A DNA stretch of 42,436 nt from Salinivibrio costicola subsp. costicola ATCC 33508 = LMG 11651 (GTDB taxonomy: Bacteria; Pseudomonadota; Gammaproteobacteria; Enterobacterales; Vibrionaceae), in NCBI GenBank assembly GCA_000565345.1, contig AQOF01000017.1, forward strand, positions 1 through 42,436. The letters are read 5' to 3'. Shown piece by piece: positions 8,515 to 17,728 of this stretch. The notes beneath the pieces were generated by a model. It was not told where the DNA came from. It saw nothing but the letters and a program-made list of their open reading frames with translations, and did no database searches. Position 1 is the stretch's first letter; each line of letters opens with the position of its first letter. A program made the position numbers and the translations under genes.

Positions 8515-10439
8515 CACTGCATCAACGTGTGCTTTCGTTTGTTGTCGCCGCCACTGTGGTCACTGTATTGGTGACCACGGCAGTGGTATTTCAGTTGGGC
8601 GCGGAGCAACGCAAACAACAGCAGCAACAACAATCAAACTTACTCAGCAAGACGCTGGCTGAAGCGCTGCCCGCGGTACTTGAACAAAGTGATGGACAAC
8701 GACTCACGCAGTTAGCTTCCCAGTTTATCAGTATGCCCCAAGTGAGTCAGATCACGATCGAGCCCATGCTATCTGGGGAACGTCAAATATGGGAATCTGA
8801 CCGTCCGGCAATGCATGTGCCGAATTGGTTTGCGACAGCGACGGGTTTAACGGTGAACACAACCTCCGTCTCGGTGAGCAACGGCTGGACACAGTTAGCG
8901 AAGCTGACCATGACGTTCGATCCTCATCAAGATATTGCTGAGTTATGGCAACGACTGATGCGATTAGTCGGTTGGTTATTGGCTGCGGGTGTGGCCGTTA
9001 TTGTCGCCGCGTCTTTTATGTTCCGTCGTGTTACCGTCCCTCTGGGGGAGCTCAGTCAGCGACTGACGTCGTTAGGACATGGTGATTTTCATCCGACGCA
9101 AGTGGCAACCAGTGTGAGTGATTTATCGGCACTGCAAAACGCCTTTAATCTTGCCGGGCAACAAGTCGCACGGATGCAGCAATCACAACAAGACGAATTA
9201 GCACGCTTGCGCGATAAACTCATGGTTGATCCGGTATCACGCTTGCCGAACCGTGGCTATTTTCAGCACCAGCTGCAAAGCTTTATCAACGATGAAGTCG
9301 GTTGCAGCTTAATTCTGTTAGAGGCGGATTGGTTATCACGTTTACGTGCGCGTTACGGATATCAATACCGGGATCAATGTTGGCGATTACTAGGAGAAGC
9401 GTTAACGCAGGAGAGCTTAGCCAGCACGCATCAAGTCGTGGCAAGGTTGAGTCATAATGAAATCGCGATCCTACTGGTTACCGATGAAGAGAAAGCATTA
9501 CGGCGTTACTTACGCCAGTTATTACGGGTGATCAATCAAGAGCTAGAGAATATCTCGCTACCGGTCAATCAAGGCTTTCACTTAGGTATTGCGCAAACGC
9601 GTACCGACGAGACGGTGAGCCTGATGGCGAAAGCGGATAATGCATTACAACACGCGAAGCGCCAAAACGAGGTTTACTTTTGGCCAACGGATGAACAAGT
9701 TGATAGCCGGACCCGAGAGCAATGGCGGCATGTTTTGCTTGAAGCGTTGCACAAAAATCCATTAGCGCTTTATGCCCAACCGGTTCGTCATCGTGATAAT
9801 CAATATAATTGGCATCAAGAGGTGTACGCACACCTTTGGGTGGACGATAGCTGGCTATCTGCGGGTCAGTTGCTCAACCGTATTGAGATGTATGCATTAG
9901 GCGAAGAGTTTGATATTCACGTGCTAAATAGGGTGAGTGACTACCTTAATAAAAATCCTCACAGTGACAAGCTCGCGATCAATATCACCATCGAAAGTGT
10001 CCAAAGCCAAACATTCTATGATTGGTTAAGTCACTTTTTACTCAAAACCTATCTCGCCGATAAACTGGCGTTTGAAGTGTCAGAAAAAGCGGTGCATGCT
10101 GATCCTGAAGCTTGCAAGGCATTGTTTCGTTTAATCCGTGGTCAAGGCTTTGCCGTTGGGGTTGATCACTTTGGCCGTAATATGGATAACGTCGACTACA
10201 TCAAAAATATCGAGCCTGATTATGTCAAATTGGATATCGGGTTTGGTCAGCAGTCGAGCGATGTGGATGATGTATTCATTCGCATGCTAGTCAATATTGC
10301 GCTGGGACGAGAGATCACTGTTATTGCCACTGGGATTGAACAATCAGAGCAGCACCAGTATTTTCATCAGTTAGGTTGTCAGGGCTATCAAGGCTATATT
10401 CTGCCACCGATCAGGTTAGATAGTGGTGAGCAGCCTTAG
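8511..10439 (+). CDS. lapD: LapD-like transmembrane c-di-GMP receptor (degenerate GGDEF and EAL)
   Basis: A 642-residue inner-membrane protein: TM helix at about 8-28, a periplasmic domain at about 30-150 containing VPNWFATATGL, a second TM helix at about 153-175, and HAMP (RRVTVPLGELSQRL...). The GGDEF-like domain (about 235-375) has its active site replaced by RLSHNEIAIL, and the EAL-like domain (about 400-635) has EAL replaced by EVY and the catalytic DDFG replaced by VDHFG. Both enzyme sites are therefore lost, as expected for a receptor. In known systems LapD binds c-di-GMP with its EAL domain and sequesters the periplasmic protease LapG, protecting the adhesin from release. It is last in the locus and ends three bases before the convergent rimI. 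No lapG lies in this window. Confidence 0.85.
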   Translation: MTLHQRVLSFVVAATVVTVLVTTAVVFQLGAEQRKQQQQQQSNLLSKTLAEALPAVLEQSDGQRLTQLASQFISMPQVSQITIEPMLSGERQIWESDRPAMHVPNWFATATGLTVNTTSVSVSNGWTQLAKLTMTFDPHQDIAELWQRLMRLVGWLLAAGVAVIVAASFMFRRVTVPLGELSQRLTSLGHGDFHPTQVATSVSDLSALQNAFNLAGQQVARMQQSQQDELARLRDKLMVDPVSRLPNRGYFQHQLQSFINDEVGCSLILLEADWLSRLRARYGYQYRDQCWRLLGEALTQESLASTHQVVARLSHNEIAILLVTDEEKALRRYLRQLLRVINQELENISLPVNQGFHLGIAQTRTDETVSLMAKADNALQHAKRQNEVYFWPTDEQVDSRTREQWRHVLLEALHKNPLALYAQPVRHRDNQYNWHQEVYAHLWVDDSWLSAGQLLNRIEMYALGEEFDIHVLNRVSDYLNKNPHSDKLAINITIESVQSQTFYDWLSHFLLKTYLADKLAFEVSEKAVHADPEACKALFRLIRGQGFAVGVDHFGRNMDNVDYIKNIEPDYVKLDIGFGQQSSDVDDVFIRMLVNIALGREITVIATGIEQSEQHQYFHQLGCQGYQGYILPPIRLDSGEQP

Positions 10440-10441
10440 TT

Positions 10442-10903
10442 TCAATCGGCTACTTTTTGCATCACCCACGCATCTTCTCGTCGACCGTCGGCACACGCAT
10501 AATAGTGTTTTCGGCGGCTGACGGGCTTAAAGCCATATTTTTGATACAAGACTTGCGCCGCGATGTTGCTTTCGCGTACCTCCAGCCAGATACTCTCCGC
10601 ACCGGCTTCATTCAGGCGTTTGATCATCGCCTCAAGTAAAATACTTCCCCATCCTTGCCCTTGATAGGTGGGCTCAATCGCAATGTTCAATAATTCTCCC
10701 TCCCCGGCGACACAGCGCGCGTAAAAATACCCAATCAGTAATGCGTGTGGCTGCATTATATGAAGCCCATACGCGTGGTCAAAACGGCCAGTTGGTGCCG
10801 CCAGTTGGGTATCTGACCAGGGTGAACCGTGGGCGCGCCGCTCGATGGTGCTGATGGCTGTGATGTCATCGAGCGCCAGCGGACAAAGATAATAATCAGT
10901 CAT
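10442..10903 (-). CDS. rimI: Ribosomal protein S18 alanine N-acetyltransferase
   Basis: A 153-residue GNAT acetyltransferase that modifies the N-terminus of ribosomal protein S18. Family marks include DDITAISTIERRAHGSPWSD at the start, GEGELLNIAIEPTYQGQGWGSILLEAMI (acetyl-CoA binding loop QGQGWG), WLEVRESNIAAQVLYQKYGF and RRKHYY with a C-terminal EDAWVM. It overlaps the end of holD by eight bases, the common holD-rimI arrangement of enteric and Vibrio genomes, so it is co-transcribed. The gene is complete with no oddities. Confidence 0.93.
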   Translation of the reverse strand: MTDYYLCPLALDDITAISTIERRAHGSPWSDTQLAAPTGRFDHAYGLHIMQPHALLIGYFYARCVAGEGELLNIAIEPTYQGQGWGSILLEAMIKRLNEAGAESIWLEVRESNIAAQVLYQKYGFKPVSRRKHYYACADGRREDAWVMQKVAD

Positions 10904-11288
10904 ATTGGCAAATCTGCCGCCACAGATCGCGTTTGGCGGTTGGGTTATCGTGCATCTGCGCTAAGGGAATCGAATCTAAACGTCGTACGCCATCAATAAT
11001 CACATCCGGTGTGTCAATATACCAGCACCAGGTTAAGCGATGTTCACCCAGTGCCGACAACGCTGCATGCGGTAATTGACGCGCCTGCTCGGGGCGCAAT
11101 TTCATGCTCTTGAGTATATTGCCGAACAACCACGCATCCTTTTCACTGAGCGGCGTATCACAGACCAGCAATAATTGGCAGGCGTCTGGTAACTGAATAA
11201 CTTCGTGCGTTTGGTCATAAATGGCTGGATGACGTAACTGCCAGACGTCTAGGCCCATCGCTTGTAAACGTTGAATGTCGGTTAACAT
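10896..11288 (-). CDS. holD: DNA polymerase III psi subunit
   Basis: A 130-residue protein matching HolD. It has the N-terminal segment that contacts chi (LQAMGLDVWQLRHP), the central LLLVCDTPLSEKDAWLFGNILKSM and the LTWCWYID strand. Psi bridges chi to the clamp loader and helps hand the lagging strand over from primase. It is the middle gene of a three-gene minus-strand unit: it follows an unassigned gene by 16 bases and overlaps rimI by 8. Confidence 0.9.
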   Translation of the reverse strand: MLTDIQRLQAMGLDVWQLRHPAIYDQTHEVIQLPDACQLLLVCDTPLSEKDAWLFGNILKSMKLRPEQARQLPHAALSALGEHRLTWCWYIDTPDVIIDGVRRLDSIPLAQMHDNPTAKRDLWRQICQYD

Positions 11289-11304
11289 CGTTTTGGCATC
11301 CGTA

Positions 11305-11706
11305 TTAAGCGGTCGCGGCGGCTAATTGCTTATACCACCAGGTATCGTTGGTCTGTATCGGGGCAAACTCAGCGCGCGCCGCCTCAGCACTGGGCATTAT
11401 TTTAAGCCGGGTATAGCCAAACTCAAAGAGGGTGGATTCCGCTTCGTCCAAGAGTGGCATTAAAAGGTCGGGATCTGGACTGTGCCATAACGCGATTTCT
11501 TGGCTGTTGTTATCCATTTGCGCATCAATCACCACAATATGGCCCTGTACCTCTCCCATATCGCTGGTCGCGAGCAACGACAGAGAAATAAGCCCGGCTT
11601 CACGCCATTGCTTGAGTTGGTCGGCTTGATAAGGACGCGTGATATCGTCGCGCCACCAACGATCCAGTTTAACCAAGTCGGCGGGCGCTTCTGAGCGAAT
11701 AAGCAT
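11305..11706 (-). CDS. Unassigned protein, possibly a divergent GNAT acetyltransferase
   Basis: 133 residues, soluble, no signal peptide. The start MLIRSEAPADLVKLDRWW and the alternating strand/helix layout (a central hydrophobic strand EVQGHIVVIDA, then PDLLMPLLDEAESTLFEFGYTRLKI) resemble an acetyltransferase fold, but I see no clear acetyl-CoA loop. It is the first gene of the unit with holD and rimI. Its function cannot be assigned from sequence; the GNAT link is an inference. Confidence 0.6.
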   Translation of the reverse strand: MLIRSEAPADLVKLDRWWRDDITRPYQADQLKQWREAGLISLSLLATSDMGEVQGHIVVIDAQMDNNSQEIALWHSPDPDLLMPLLDEAESTLFEFGYTRLKIMPSAEAARAEFAPIQTNDTWWYKQLAAATA

Positions 11707-12039
11707 AAGACATACAGCGGTGAGTAAATGTTGTGGTCAGGATAACCGATTCCCGATCCGGTGCAATAGTGACAGTGAGTCTCGCACAGATTGTTACGCA
11801 GCTAAATGCATAAATAGCCGCCAAATTGTGCGATTTGGCAACATACTCTCGCTTTTTTACTGATTTTGAGTGCCTTTTCTCTTTTTACCGATAAATGTGC
11901 GGTATATAGTGAGAAAAGCTTGAACCTATGACGTGTGCCTCATAAAGTGCTACTGACAATGAAGTTAAAAGTGTCTAATATATGAGACGCTTGTCTCGAT
12001 GATGATATAATCGAGCGTGATTACCCAATGTGAGCCCCC
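11707..12039. promoter_or_regulatory. Divergent intergenic region with a -10 for the GGDEF/EAL gene
   Basis: 333 bases without a gene separate two divergently transcribed units. A perfect TATAAT sits at 12006-12011, about 28 bases before the GGDEF/EAL ATG. The matching -35 (TGAGAC at 11983-11988) is poor. A small inverted repeat, GAGAC-GCTT-GTCTC, at 11984-11997 overlaps the -35/spacer and could be an operator. Nothing else was recognised in the rest of the stretch. Confidence 0.45.
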
Positions 12040-14138
12040 ATGCCAATATCGTCGTTAAATGATTGGTTTTACTGCTTAACCGATAACAGTCCGTTCCTTT
12101 TTGCCATTCTAGATAGTACCGATCGCTACGTGTACGCTAACCCGCGCTATTGTGAGTTGGCGGGTCTTTCCTCTGTCTCGTTGAAGGGGCTTTGTGACAA
12201 AGACACGCTAGGCGAGGCGTTTTATCAAGCGGTAAAACCGCATTATGAGAAAGCAAGACGCGGGGATGGCGCGGAAGGAGAAGTGGTGATTGCGGATGAG
12301 TATCATAGCTCAAGCTTTCATTTCAGTGTGGCACCGCTTAAAAACTATAAGGATGAGCAAGGACAGCCTTGTGTTATTTTCCATGCAGTTGACACCTCGG
12401 AGCGTCAAATCTTAGCCAGTGCGCTGGAAGAAGCGGATGAAAAATATCATCGTTTAAGTTCGTTGATCGACGATGGCTGTTGCCTGGTGGAGGACGGTTG
12501 TATTCTCTCCGCGAACCCTGCTGCAGCGACCTTGCTAGGGGTGGCATCCGCAGACGACTTGCTCGGTGAGCCGGTGGCGAATTATTTAGCGCTTGCCGAT
12601 CAAAACCATTCGGTGATAGAGCGCTTAGCGAGTGCCAATGATCGCGAGTGCATTGACGCATTGAGTAGTAAAAAAGGTGCGTCTGTGCGCCTTTCTCAGT
12701 CGCCGATTCAGGTATTAGGTAAACAAGCCACTATGTTGCGCTTACACGCGCCTTATACAGAGGTGAAGCGGCTGCAACCCGCACAACACGATGAAATAAG
12801 CAAAGTGGGCGAGCCGCAATGGGCCAATATTGATGCCTTGACAGGATTGTATAATCGCTATGGCTTTAGCAGTGAACTGGATAAACTGATCCGTGCGCAG
12901 ACGCCTTTAGCCATGTTATATCTTGACGTGGATAATTTTAAAAACATCAATGACTCGCTAGGCCACCACGTGGGTGATCGGGTGTTGCAAGATATCGCAC
13001 AACGTTTACGCGCACTGCTTTCCGCCGACACCATTATTGGTCATTTGGGGGGCGATGAATTTGCGGTGATCCTACCCAAACCTGCCACTGAAGACATGGT
13101 CGAGCAGTTAGCTGACAAGGTTGTTGGCGCGATTAGCCAGCCTTTTGAACTGCACTACTTTAGCAAATATTTGGCCTGTTCCCTGGGGATGGTGCGCTAC
13201 CCTGAAGACGGCAAAGATGCCAGACAATTACTGCAAAATGCCGACACGGCAATGTATGAGGCGAAAGAGCAAGGCCGAAACCGTGTGGTTGAGTATAACG
13301 ACAGTATGAGCAAAGAAGCGCGGATGCGTCTGTGGCTGGAAATTGAGCTGCAAAAAGCATTGCAAAGCAAAAGCCTAGAAGTCTGGTATCAGCAAAGTAG
13401 AATGACGGGTGGATTTTCGTTATCAATGGCGCAGAGGCTTTGGTGCGCTGGAAGCATCCAGTGGAAGGTTACATCAGTCCAGGGCGTTTTATCCCTGTGG
13501 CTGAGCGCTGCGGCTTGATAGAGGCGCTTGGGCGCCATGTGATGCGGGAAGTGTTTCAAAATGTTCATCGTTGGCGGCAACAAGGATTATTACCGGGCCG
13601 GGTCGCGATCAATTTATCGCCTGAGCAATTTAGTAGCCCTAAGTTAATTGAACATATGGAAAAGCTATTAAAAGCAACCGGCGCCAATCCTGAAGATATT
13701 ACCTTTGAACTTACCGAAAGCGCGGTAATGAGAAATGATGAGCACGCGCTGACCATGTTGAATGCGATTAAATCATTAGGGTTTGCGTTATCGATTGATG
13801 ATTTCGGGACAGGGTACTCGTCGTTGTCCTATCTCGCGCGCTTTCCGCTTGATGAGCTCAAAATCGATCGCGCCTTTATCCATGAGATGGATGCGCTCAG
13901 TAAGCAGGTGACGCTGGTGGAAAGTATTATCCACCTTGGGCGAGCGATGGAGATGACGGTGGTGGCTGAGGGCGTCGAAACTCGCCAGCAAGCATCGGTG
14001 TTAACCAACCTACATTGCGACACCATTCAAGGCTATTACTTTCACTCTCCGATGCCGAAGCGAGAGTTTGAACAATTGCTACATAAAAATAAGCCGCAAA
14101 ATCAACCGCCACAGCTATTAGCGCCCACCCACCCGTGA
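12040..14138 (+). CDS. PAS-GGDEF-EAL c-di-GMP enzyme (one frame break)
   Basis: A cytoplasmic two-domain cyclic-di-GMP turnover protein of about 699 residues once repaired. There are two N-terminal PAS-like domains (about 15-125 and 140-235). The GGDEF domain (about 265-420) has an intact GGDEF motif (HLGGDEFAVIL). The EAL domain (about 440-690) has an intact EAL motif (GAEALVRW), ELTES, DDFGTGYSSLSYL and the late AEGVET. Both active sites look functional. The frame is lost near 13407-13410: one additional G in the GGG there gives MTGWIFVINGAEALVRW, the normal transition. Without it a stop at 13518 removes almost all of the EAL domain. Position beside holD/rimI and prfC resembles a GGDEF/EAL gene in the same neighbourhood in vibrios. 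Confidence 0.88.
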
Positions 14139-14159
14139 TGATTATGTGTCAGTGAAAAT

Positions 14160-14190
14160 AAAAAAGAGCAGGAAAACCTTACTCTTTTTA
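14160..14190. terminator. Bidirectional terminator between convergent genes
   Basis: A hairpin with AAAAAGAG and CTCTTTTT arms around an AGG/CCT inner stem and AAAA loop. It has an A run on one side and a T run on the other, so it can serve both the GGDEF/EAL gene and nlpI. Confidence 0.65.
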
Positions 14191-14217
14191 GTATGGCATA
14201 TGGGTCGCAAGCATGGG

Positions 14218-15096
14218 CTATGGCTGACGGTAAGCCAGGCGGTTGAGTTCAAGTAGCGCGTAACGATGCTCAACAAATTGATAGACATTGCCTGACATGG
14301 CGAGCTTATAAAGCGCGACAGCGCGATCGTTATCGCCTTGATATTGGTACCGTTTGGCGAGATAAAAATACGCTTCACACAGGCGCTCTGCTAATTGTTG
14401 GTTATCTTTGCCCTGAGCGGCTAATTGTTCAAGCAACTCGCGCTCGCTGATCACCCCCAGATACATGTCTACCAGTTGCCAGCCCCAGCCGGTTGTCTCG
14501 GCGTTTGCTTTGCGGGTTAACAATGCTTGTTGAGCTTGGGATTCACCTTGCCAATCGCGCTCCACTAAATAAAGCCAAATCAGGCGATAAGGGTCGTCGC
14601 GATCTTCTTGGTAGTGATTAAGTAAGTCTTGATAGGCCAGACGATAGCGCCCGCCATAATACAGGGCAATACCGCGGTTACGTTCGGCATAACTATGGCT
14701 ATCATCAAGCTCTAACGTTGAGTCAAACGCTTCGTAAGCCGCATCGTAATGGCCATTTTGAGTAAAATAGACACCGAGAATATTGAATACATCGGGTTGG
14801 TCAGGCTTTAAAGATAAAGATTGGTTGAAATCTAATCGTGCTAAGTCGCGCATGCCAAGATTATCGTGCATTAATCCACGTTCATAATGCAGTTGCGCAC
14901 GTGCCTCGTCGCTTAAATCCTTTCGTGCGAGTAATTGATCGATGCGTGCCAAGTGGACTTCCTGTTGCAGTGTTGGCTGCAAGGGAACGGCCATCGGTGG
15001 GAAGGTCCACTGACTGCTACATCCTGTCAGCAACAATGGCGCCATCATCAGCAATAACAGCGCCACATTGGTCAGTGGTTTATAAAAAACGGTCAT
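14218..15096 (-). CDS. nlpI: Lipoprotein NlpI (TPR protein)
   Basis: A 292-residue outer-membrane lipoprotein: signal peptide with lipobox LLTGCSS (Cys about 26), then four or more TPR units. The clearest are ARAQLHYERGLMHDNLGMRD, SLKPDQPDVFNILGVYFTQ and LDDSHSYAERNRGIALYYGG. Length matches the family. In E. coli NlpI is an adaptor that delivers peptidoglycan endopeptidases such as MepS to the Prc protease. It follows pnp on the same strand, the conserved pnp-nlpI order, but a strong terminator sits between them. It has a GGAG ten bases before the ATG, so expression needs read-through or an internal promoter. Confidence 0.93.
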   Translation of the reverse strand: MTVFYKPLTNVALLLLMMAPLLLTGCSSQWTFPPMAVPLQPTLQQEVHLARIDQLLARKDLSDEARAQLHYERGLMHDNLGMRDLARLDFNQSLSLKPDQPDVFNILGVYFTQNGHYDAAYEAFDSTLELDDSHSYAERNRGIALYYGGRYRLAYQDLLNHYQEDRDDPYRLIWLYLVERDWQGESQAQQALLTRKANAETTGWGWQLVDMYLGVISERELLEQLAAQGKDNQQLAERLCEAYFYLAKRYQYQGDNDRAVALYKLAMSGNVYQFVEHRYALLELNRLAYRQP

Positions 15097-15114
15097 GAAG
15101 GCGCATCTCCGTGT

Positions 15115-15142
15115 AAAAAAAAGGGGGCCTCAGCCCCCTTTA
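15115..15142 (-). terminator. Terminator after pnp
   Basis: On the minus strand, AAGGGGGC-TGAG-GCCCCCTT is followed by eight T. This is a near-perfect intrinsic terminator directly after the pnp stop and before nlpI. Confidence 0.85.
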
Positions 15143-15164
15143 TATCATGAATAACTCGATGACT

Positions 15165-17312
15165 CTAAGCGTCAGTACTTGGCGCTTGCTCCGCAGGTGC
15201 AGCGTCTTCTGAAGGCTTGTCTGAGCCTTTTTCAGATGAGGCCTCTTTCATGCTTAGGCGGATGCGTCCTTGGCGATCAACCTCGAGCACTTTGACGTCC
15301 ACTTCTTGGCCAACTTCAAGATAATCGGTCACTTTCTCAACACGCTCATCGGCGATTTGAGAAATGTGAACCAGGCCATCTTTACCGCCAATCACAGAGA
15401 CGAACGCACCGAAATCAACAATGCGCTGGACCTTACCGGTATAGATGCGGCCCACTTCCACTTCGGCGGTAAGCGCTTCGATACGAGAGATCGCATCTTT
15501 TGCCGCGTCGCCATCAGTAGCAGCAATTTTTACCGTACCATTGTCGTCGATTTCGATCGTAGTGCCGGTTTCTTCGGTCAGCTGACGGATCACCGCGCCG
15601 CCTTTACCAATCACATCACGGATCTTATCAGGATTGATGCTCATGGTATGGATACGAGGGGCAAACTCAGAGATATCATCACGAGCTGAACCAATCGCTT
15701 GATCCATGACATCCAAGATGTGCAGACGTGCGCCTTTTGCTTGGTTCAGGGCGATTTGCATGATCTCTTTGGTGATCCCTTCGATTTTAATGTCCATTTG
15801 TAGCGCAGTTACACCGTCGTCGGTACCGGCCACTTTAAAGTCCATATCACCGAGGTGATCTTCGTCACCCAAGATGTCCGAAAGAACAACAAACTCGTCG
15901 CCTTCTTTCACCAGACCCATGGCAATACCTGCAACGGATTTTTTCACCGGTACACCGGCATCCATCAGCGCAAGCGATGTACCACAGACAGATGCCATGG
16001 ATGACGAACCGTTAGATTCGGTGATCTCAGACACCACACGCAATGTGTACGGGAAATCGTCCTGGCTTGGCATCACCGCGGCGATACCACGTTTAGCGAG
16101 ACGGCCATGGCCAATTTCACGGCGCTTTGGTGAGCCAACAAATCCAGTTTCACCCACACAGTATGGAGGGAAGTTGTAATGCAGCATGAAGCCTTCTTGG
16201 CGCTCACCCATGATCGAGTCAATAGTTTGCGCATCACGCTGGGTACCCAAGGTCGCCGTTACTAGCGCTTGCGTTTCACCACGGGTAAACAAGGCACTGC
16301 CGTGTGTACGTGGCAATACGCCGGTACGGACATCAAGGGCGCGAACCATGTCTTTTTCACGGCCATCAATGCGCGGTTCGCCGGCGATAATACGACCACG
16401 AACCACGGTTTTTTCTAGGTCGCCAAGCATGCCGAGGATTTCACGTTCATTGAGACTTTCGTCTTCACTTAGCAAAGCGGCAACCACGTCTTGCTTCACC
16501 TGGCCAACTTGCTCGTAACGGGCCATTTTTTCAGTGATCTGGTATGCCTGAGCCAATGGACCTTGTGCCATTTCTGCCACACGGGTTTGTAGGGCAGCGT
16601 TAACTTCAGGTGCTTTCCAATCCCACTGAGGCGTGCCGACTTCAGCCGCGAACTCTTTAATGGCATTGATAGCGGTTTGCTGTTGCTCGTGACCAAACAT
16701 CACGGCTTGCAGCATTTGCTCTTCGCTCAAGCGATCAGCTTCTGATTCAACCATCAGTACTGCGCCTTCTGTCCCTGCAACAACTAGGTCCAGCTTACTT
16801 TCGTCGAGTTGCGCTGGGCTTGGGTTAAGAACCAACTCGTCGTTGATATAACCCACGCGTGCCGAGCCAATTGGGCCGTTGAATGGGATGCCTGAAATCG
16901 CTAGGGCGGCAGAGGTACCCAGCATGGCGACAATGTCAGGGCTAACGGCTGGGTTAACAGACACAACCGTCGCAATGACTTGTACTTCGTTTTTAAACGA
17001 ATCAGGGAAAAGCGGACGGATTGGGCGGTCAATTAAGCGCGCAGTGAGGGTTTCTGACTCAGATGGGCGGCCTTCACGTTTGAAGAAACCACCTGGGATT
17101 TTACCTGCAGCGTATGTACGCTCTTGGTAGTTGACGGTTAGAGGGAAAAAGCTTTGGCCTTCGGCGGCTTCTTTTTTACCTACAACAGAGACGAATACCG
17201 AGGTATCGTCCATGCTGACCATGACGGCACCATTGGCTTGGCGTGCCATGACGCCCGTTTCCAATGTCACAGTATGATTGCCGTATTGGAATGTTTTTAC
17301 GATTGGATTCAC
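15165..17312 (-). CDS. pnp: Polyribonucleotide nucleotidyltransferase (PNPase)
   Basis: A 715-residue 3'-5' phosphorolytic exoribonuclease of the RNA degradosome. It has two RNase PH-like domains (about 10-220 and 310-540, with [18 protein letters not shown] and the second-domain [16 protein letters not shown] region), the helical linker, a KH domain (about 550-615, [13 protein letters not shown]) and an S1 domain (about 620-690, [18 protein letters not shown]). The acidic tail is typical. The gene is full length with no frame breaks. It usually follows rpsO; here the gene upstream is the divergent prfC. The long hairpin in its leader is the expected target for RNase III-dependent autoregulation. 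Confidence 0.97.
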   Translation of the reverse strand: MNPIVKTFQYGNHTVTLETGVMARQANGAVMVSMDDTSVFVSVVGKKEAAEGQSFFPLTVNYQERTYAAGKIPGGFFKREGRPSESETLTARLIDRPIRPLFPDSFKNEVQVIATVVSVNPAVSPDIVAMLGTSAALAISGIPFNGPIGSARVGYINDELVLNPSPAQLDESKLDLVVAGTEGAVLMVESEADRLSEEQMLQAVMFGHEQQQTAINAIKEFAAEVGTPQWDWKAPEVNAALQTRVAEMAQGPLAQAYQITEKMARYEQVGQVKQDVVAALLSEDESLNEREILGMLGDLEKTVVRGRIIAGEPRIDGREKDMVRALDVRTGVLPRTHGSALFTRGETQALVTATLGTQRDAQTIDSIMGERQEGFMLHYNFPPYCVGETGFVGSPKRREIGHGRLAKRGIAAVMPSQDDFPYTLRVVSEITESNGSSSMASVCGTSLALMDAGVPVKKSVAGIAMGLVKEGDEFVVLSDILGDEDHLGDMDFKVAGTDDGVTALQMDIKIEGITKEIMQIALNQAKGARLHILDVMDQAIGSARDDISEFAPRIHTMSINPDKIRDVIGKGGAVIRQLTEETGTTIEIDDNGTVKIAATDGDAAKDAISRIEALTAEVEVGRIYTGKVQRIVDFGAFVSVIGGKDGLVHISQIADERVEKVTDYLEVGQEVDVKVLEVDRQGRIRLSMKEASSEKGSDKPSEDAAPAEQAPSTDA

Positions 17313-17369
17313 AGATTATTTCCTTGTTGCTGAGGGATAAACCCTTTGATTTATCTCACTAATTGTCGG

Positions 17370-17494
17370 CTTTCAGCTGTTCACCATCGCGACTAATGAA
17401 AGCACGCTGCGCGGATGGTTGATCTTGATGGGCAGTATGCTGTCAATAGTCGCGACCTAATGGTCGACGTTGTTGACTGTTTTACAGCTGAAAG
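17370..17494 (-). promoter_or_regulatory. pnp leader stem-loop (likely RNase III/PNPase autoregulation site)
   Basis: Three nested helices build one long hairpin in the pnp leader: an 11-bp perfect outer stem (17370-17380 with 17484-17494), an 8-bp perfect middle stem (17387-17394 with 17448-17455), and an inner imperfect 10-bp stem (17401-17410 with 17432-17441). E. coli pnp is known to be autocontrolled through RNase III cleavage of a leader hairpin. The location 58 bases before the ATG and the shape fit that mechanism; this is inferred by analogy. Confidence 0.7.
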
Positions 17495-17502
17495 TGGCGC
17501 TA

Positions 17503-17531
17503 ATTATACACGTGCTTCACCAATAACGACA
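17503..17531 (-). promoter_or_regulatory. Putative pnp promoter
   Basis: On the minus strand a perfect TATAAT (17503-17508) lies just outside the base of the leader hairpin, so the transcript would start right at the foot of the outer stem. The -35 (TGTCGT, 17526-17531, 17-base spacer) is weak. Confidence 0.5.
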
Positions 17532-17728
17532 CCACAGGGCCGTCAATTGACGACATTTGTGATGGGTTTGGCAAGCAAACTTGACCCTAGCGTGTGCAGA
17601 TAACCGTGCCAAGTCAGATTTGTGAATTGAAGCTGGCTACAAGATCAGCGAAAATACGCCACCTTTGTGATTTACCTCCTCAGTTGGCGTTCGATTGCCG
17701 CCTGAATCAAACAAGAAGATAACCTGCT

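Larger units (their letters stand above)
17313..17728. other. Divergent pnp/prfC intergenic region without rpsO
   Basis: 416 bases with no gene. It holds the pnp leader hairpin and promoter (separate entries). The remainder, about 17532-17728, must carry the prfC promoter, but I see no convincing -10/-35 pair there. No trace of rpsO coding sequence was recognised. Confidence 0.6.

Noticed and set aside
15270-17130. Long antisense frames opposite pnp
   Set aside because: They are shadows of a highly conserved gene with no motif, RBS or homology.
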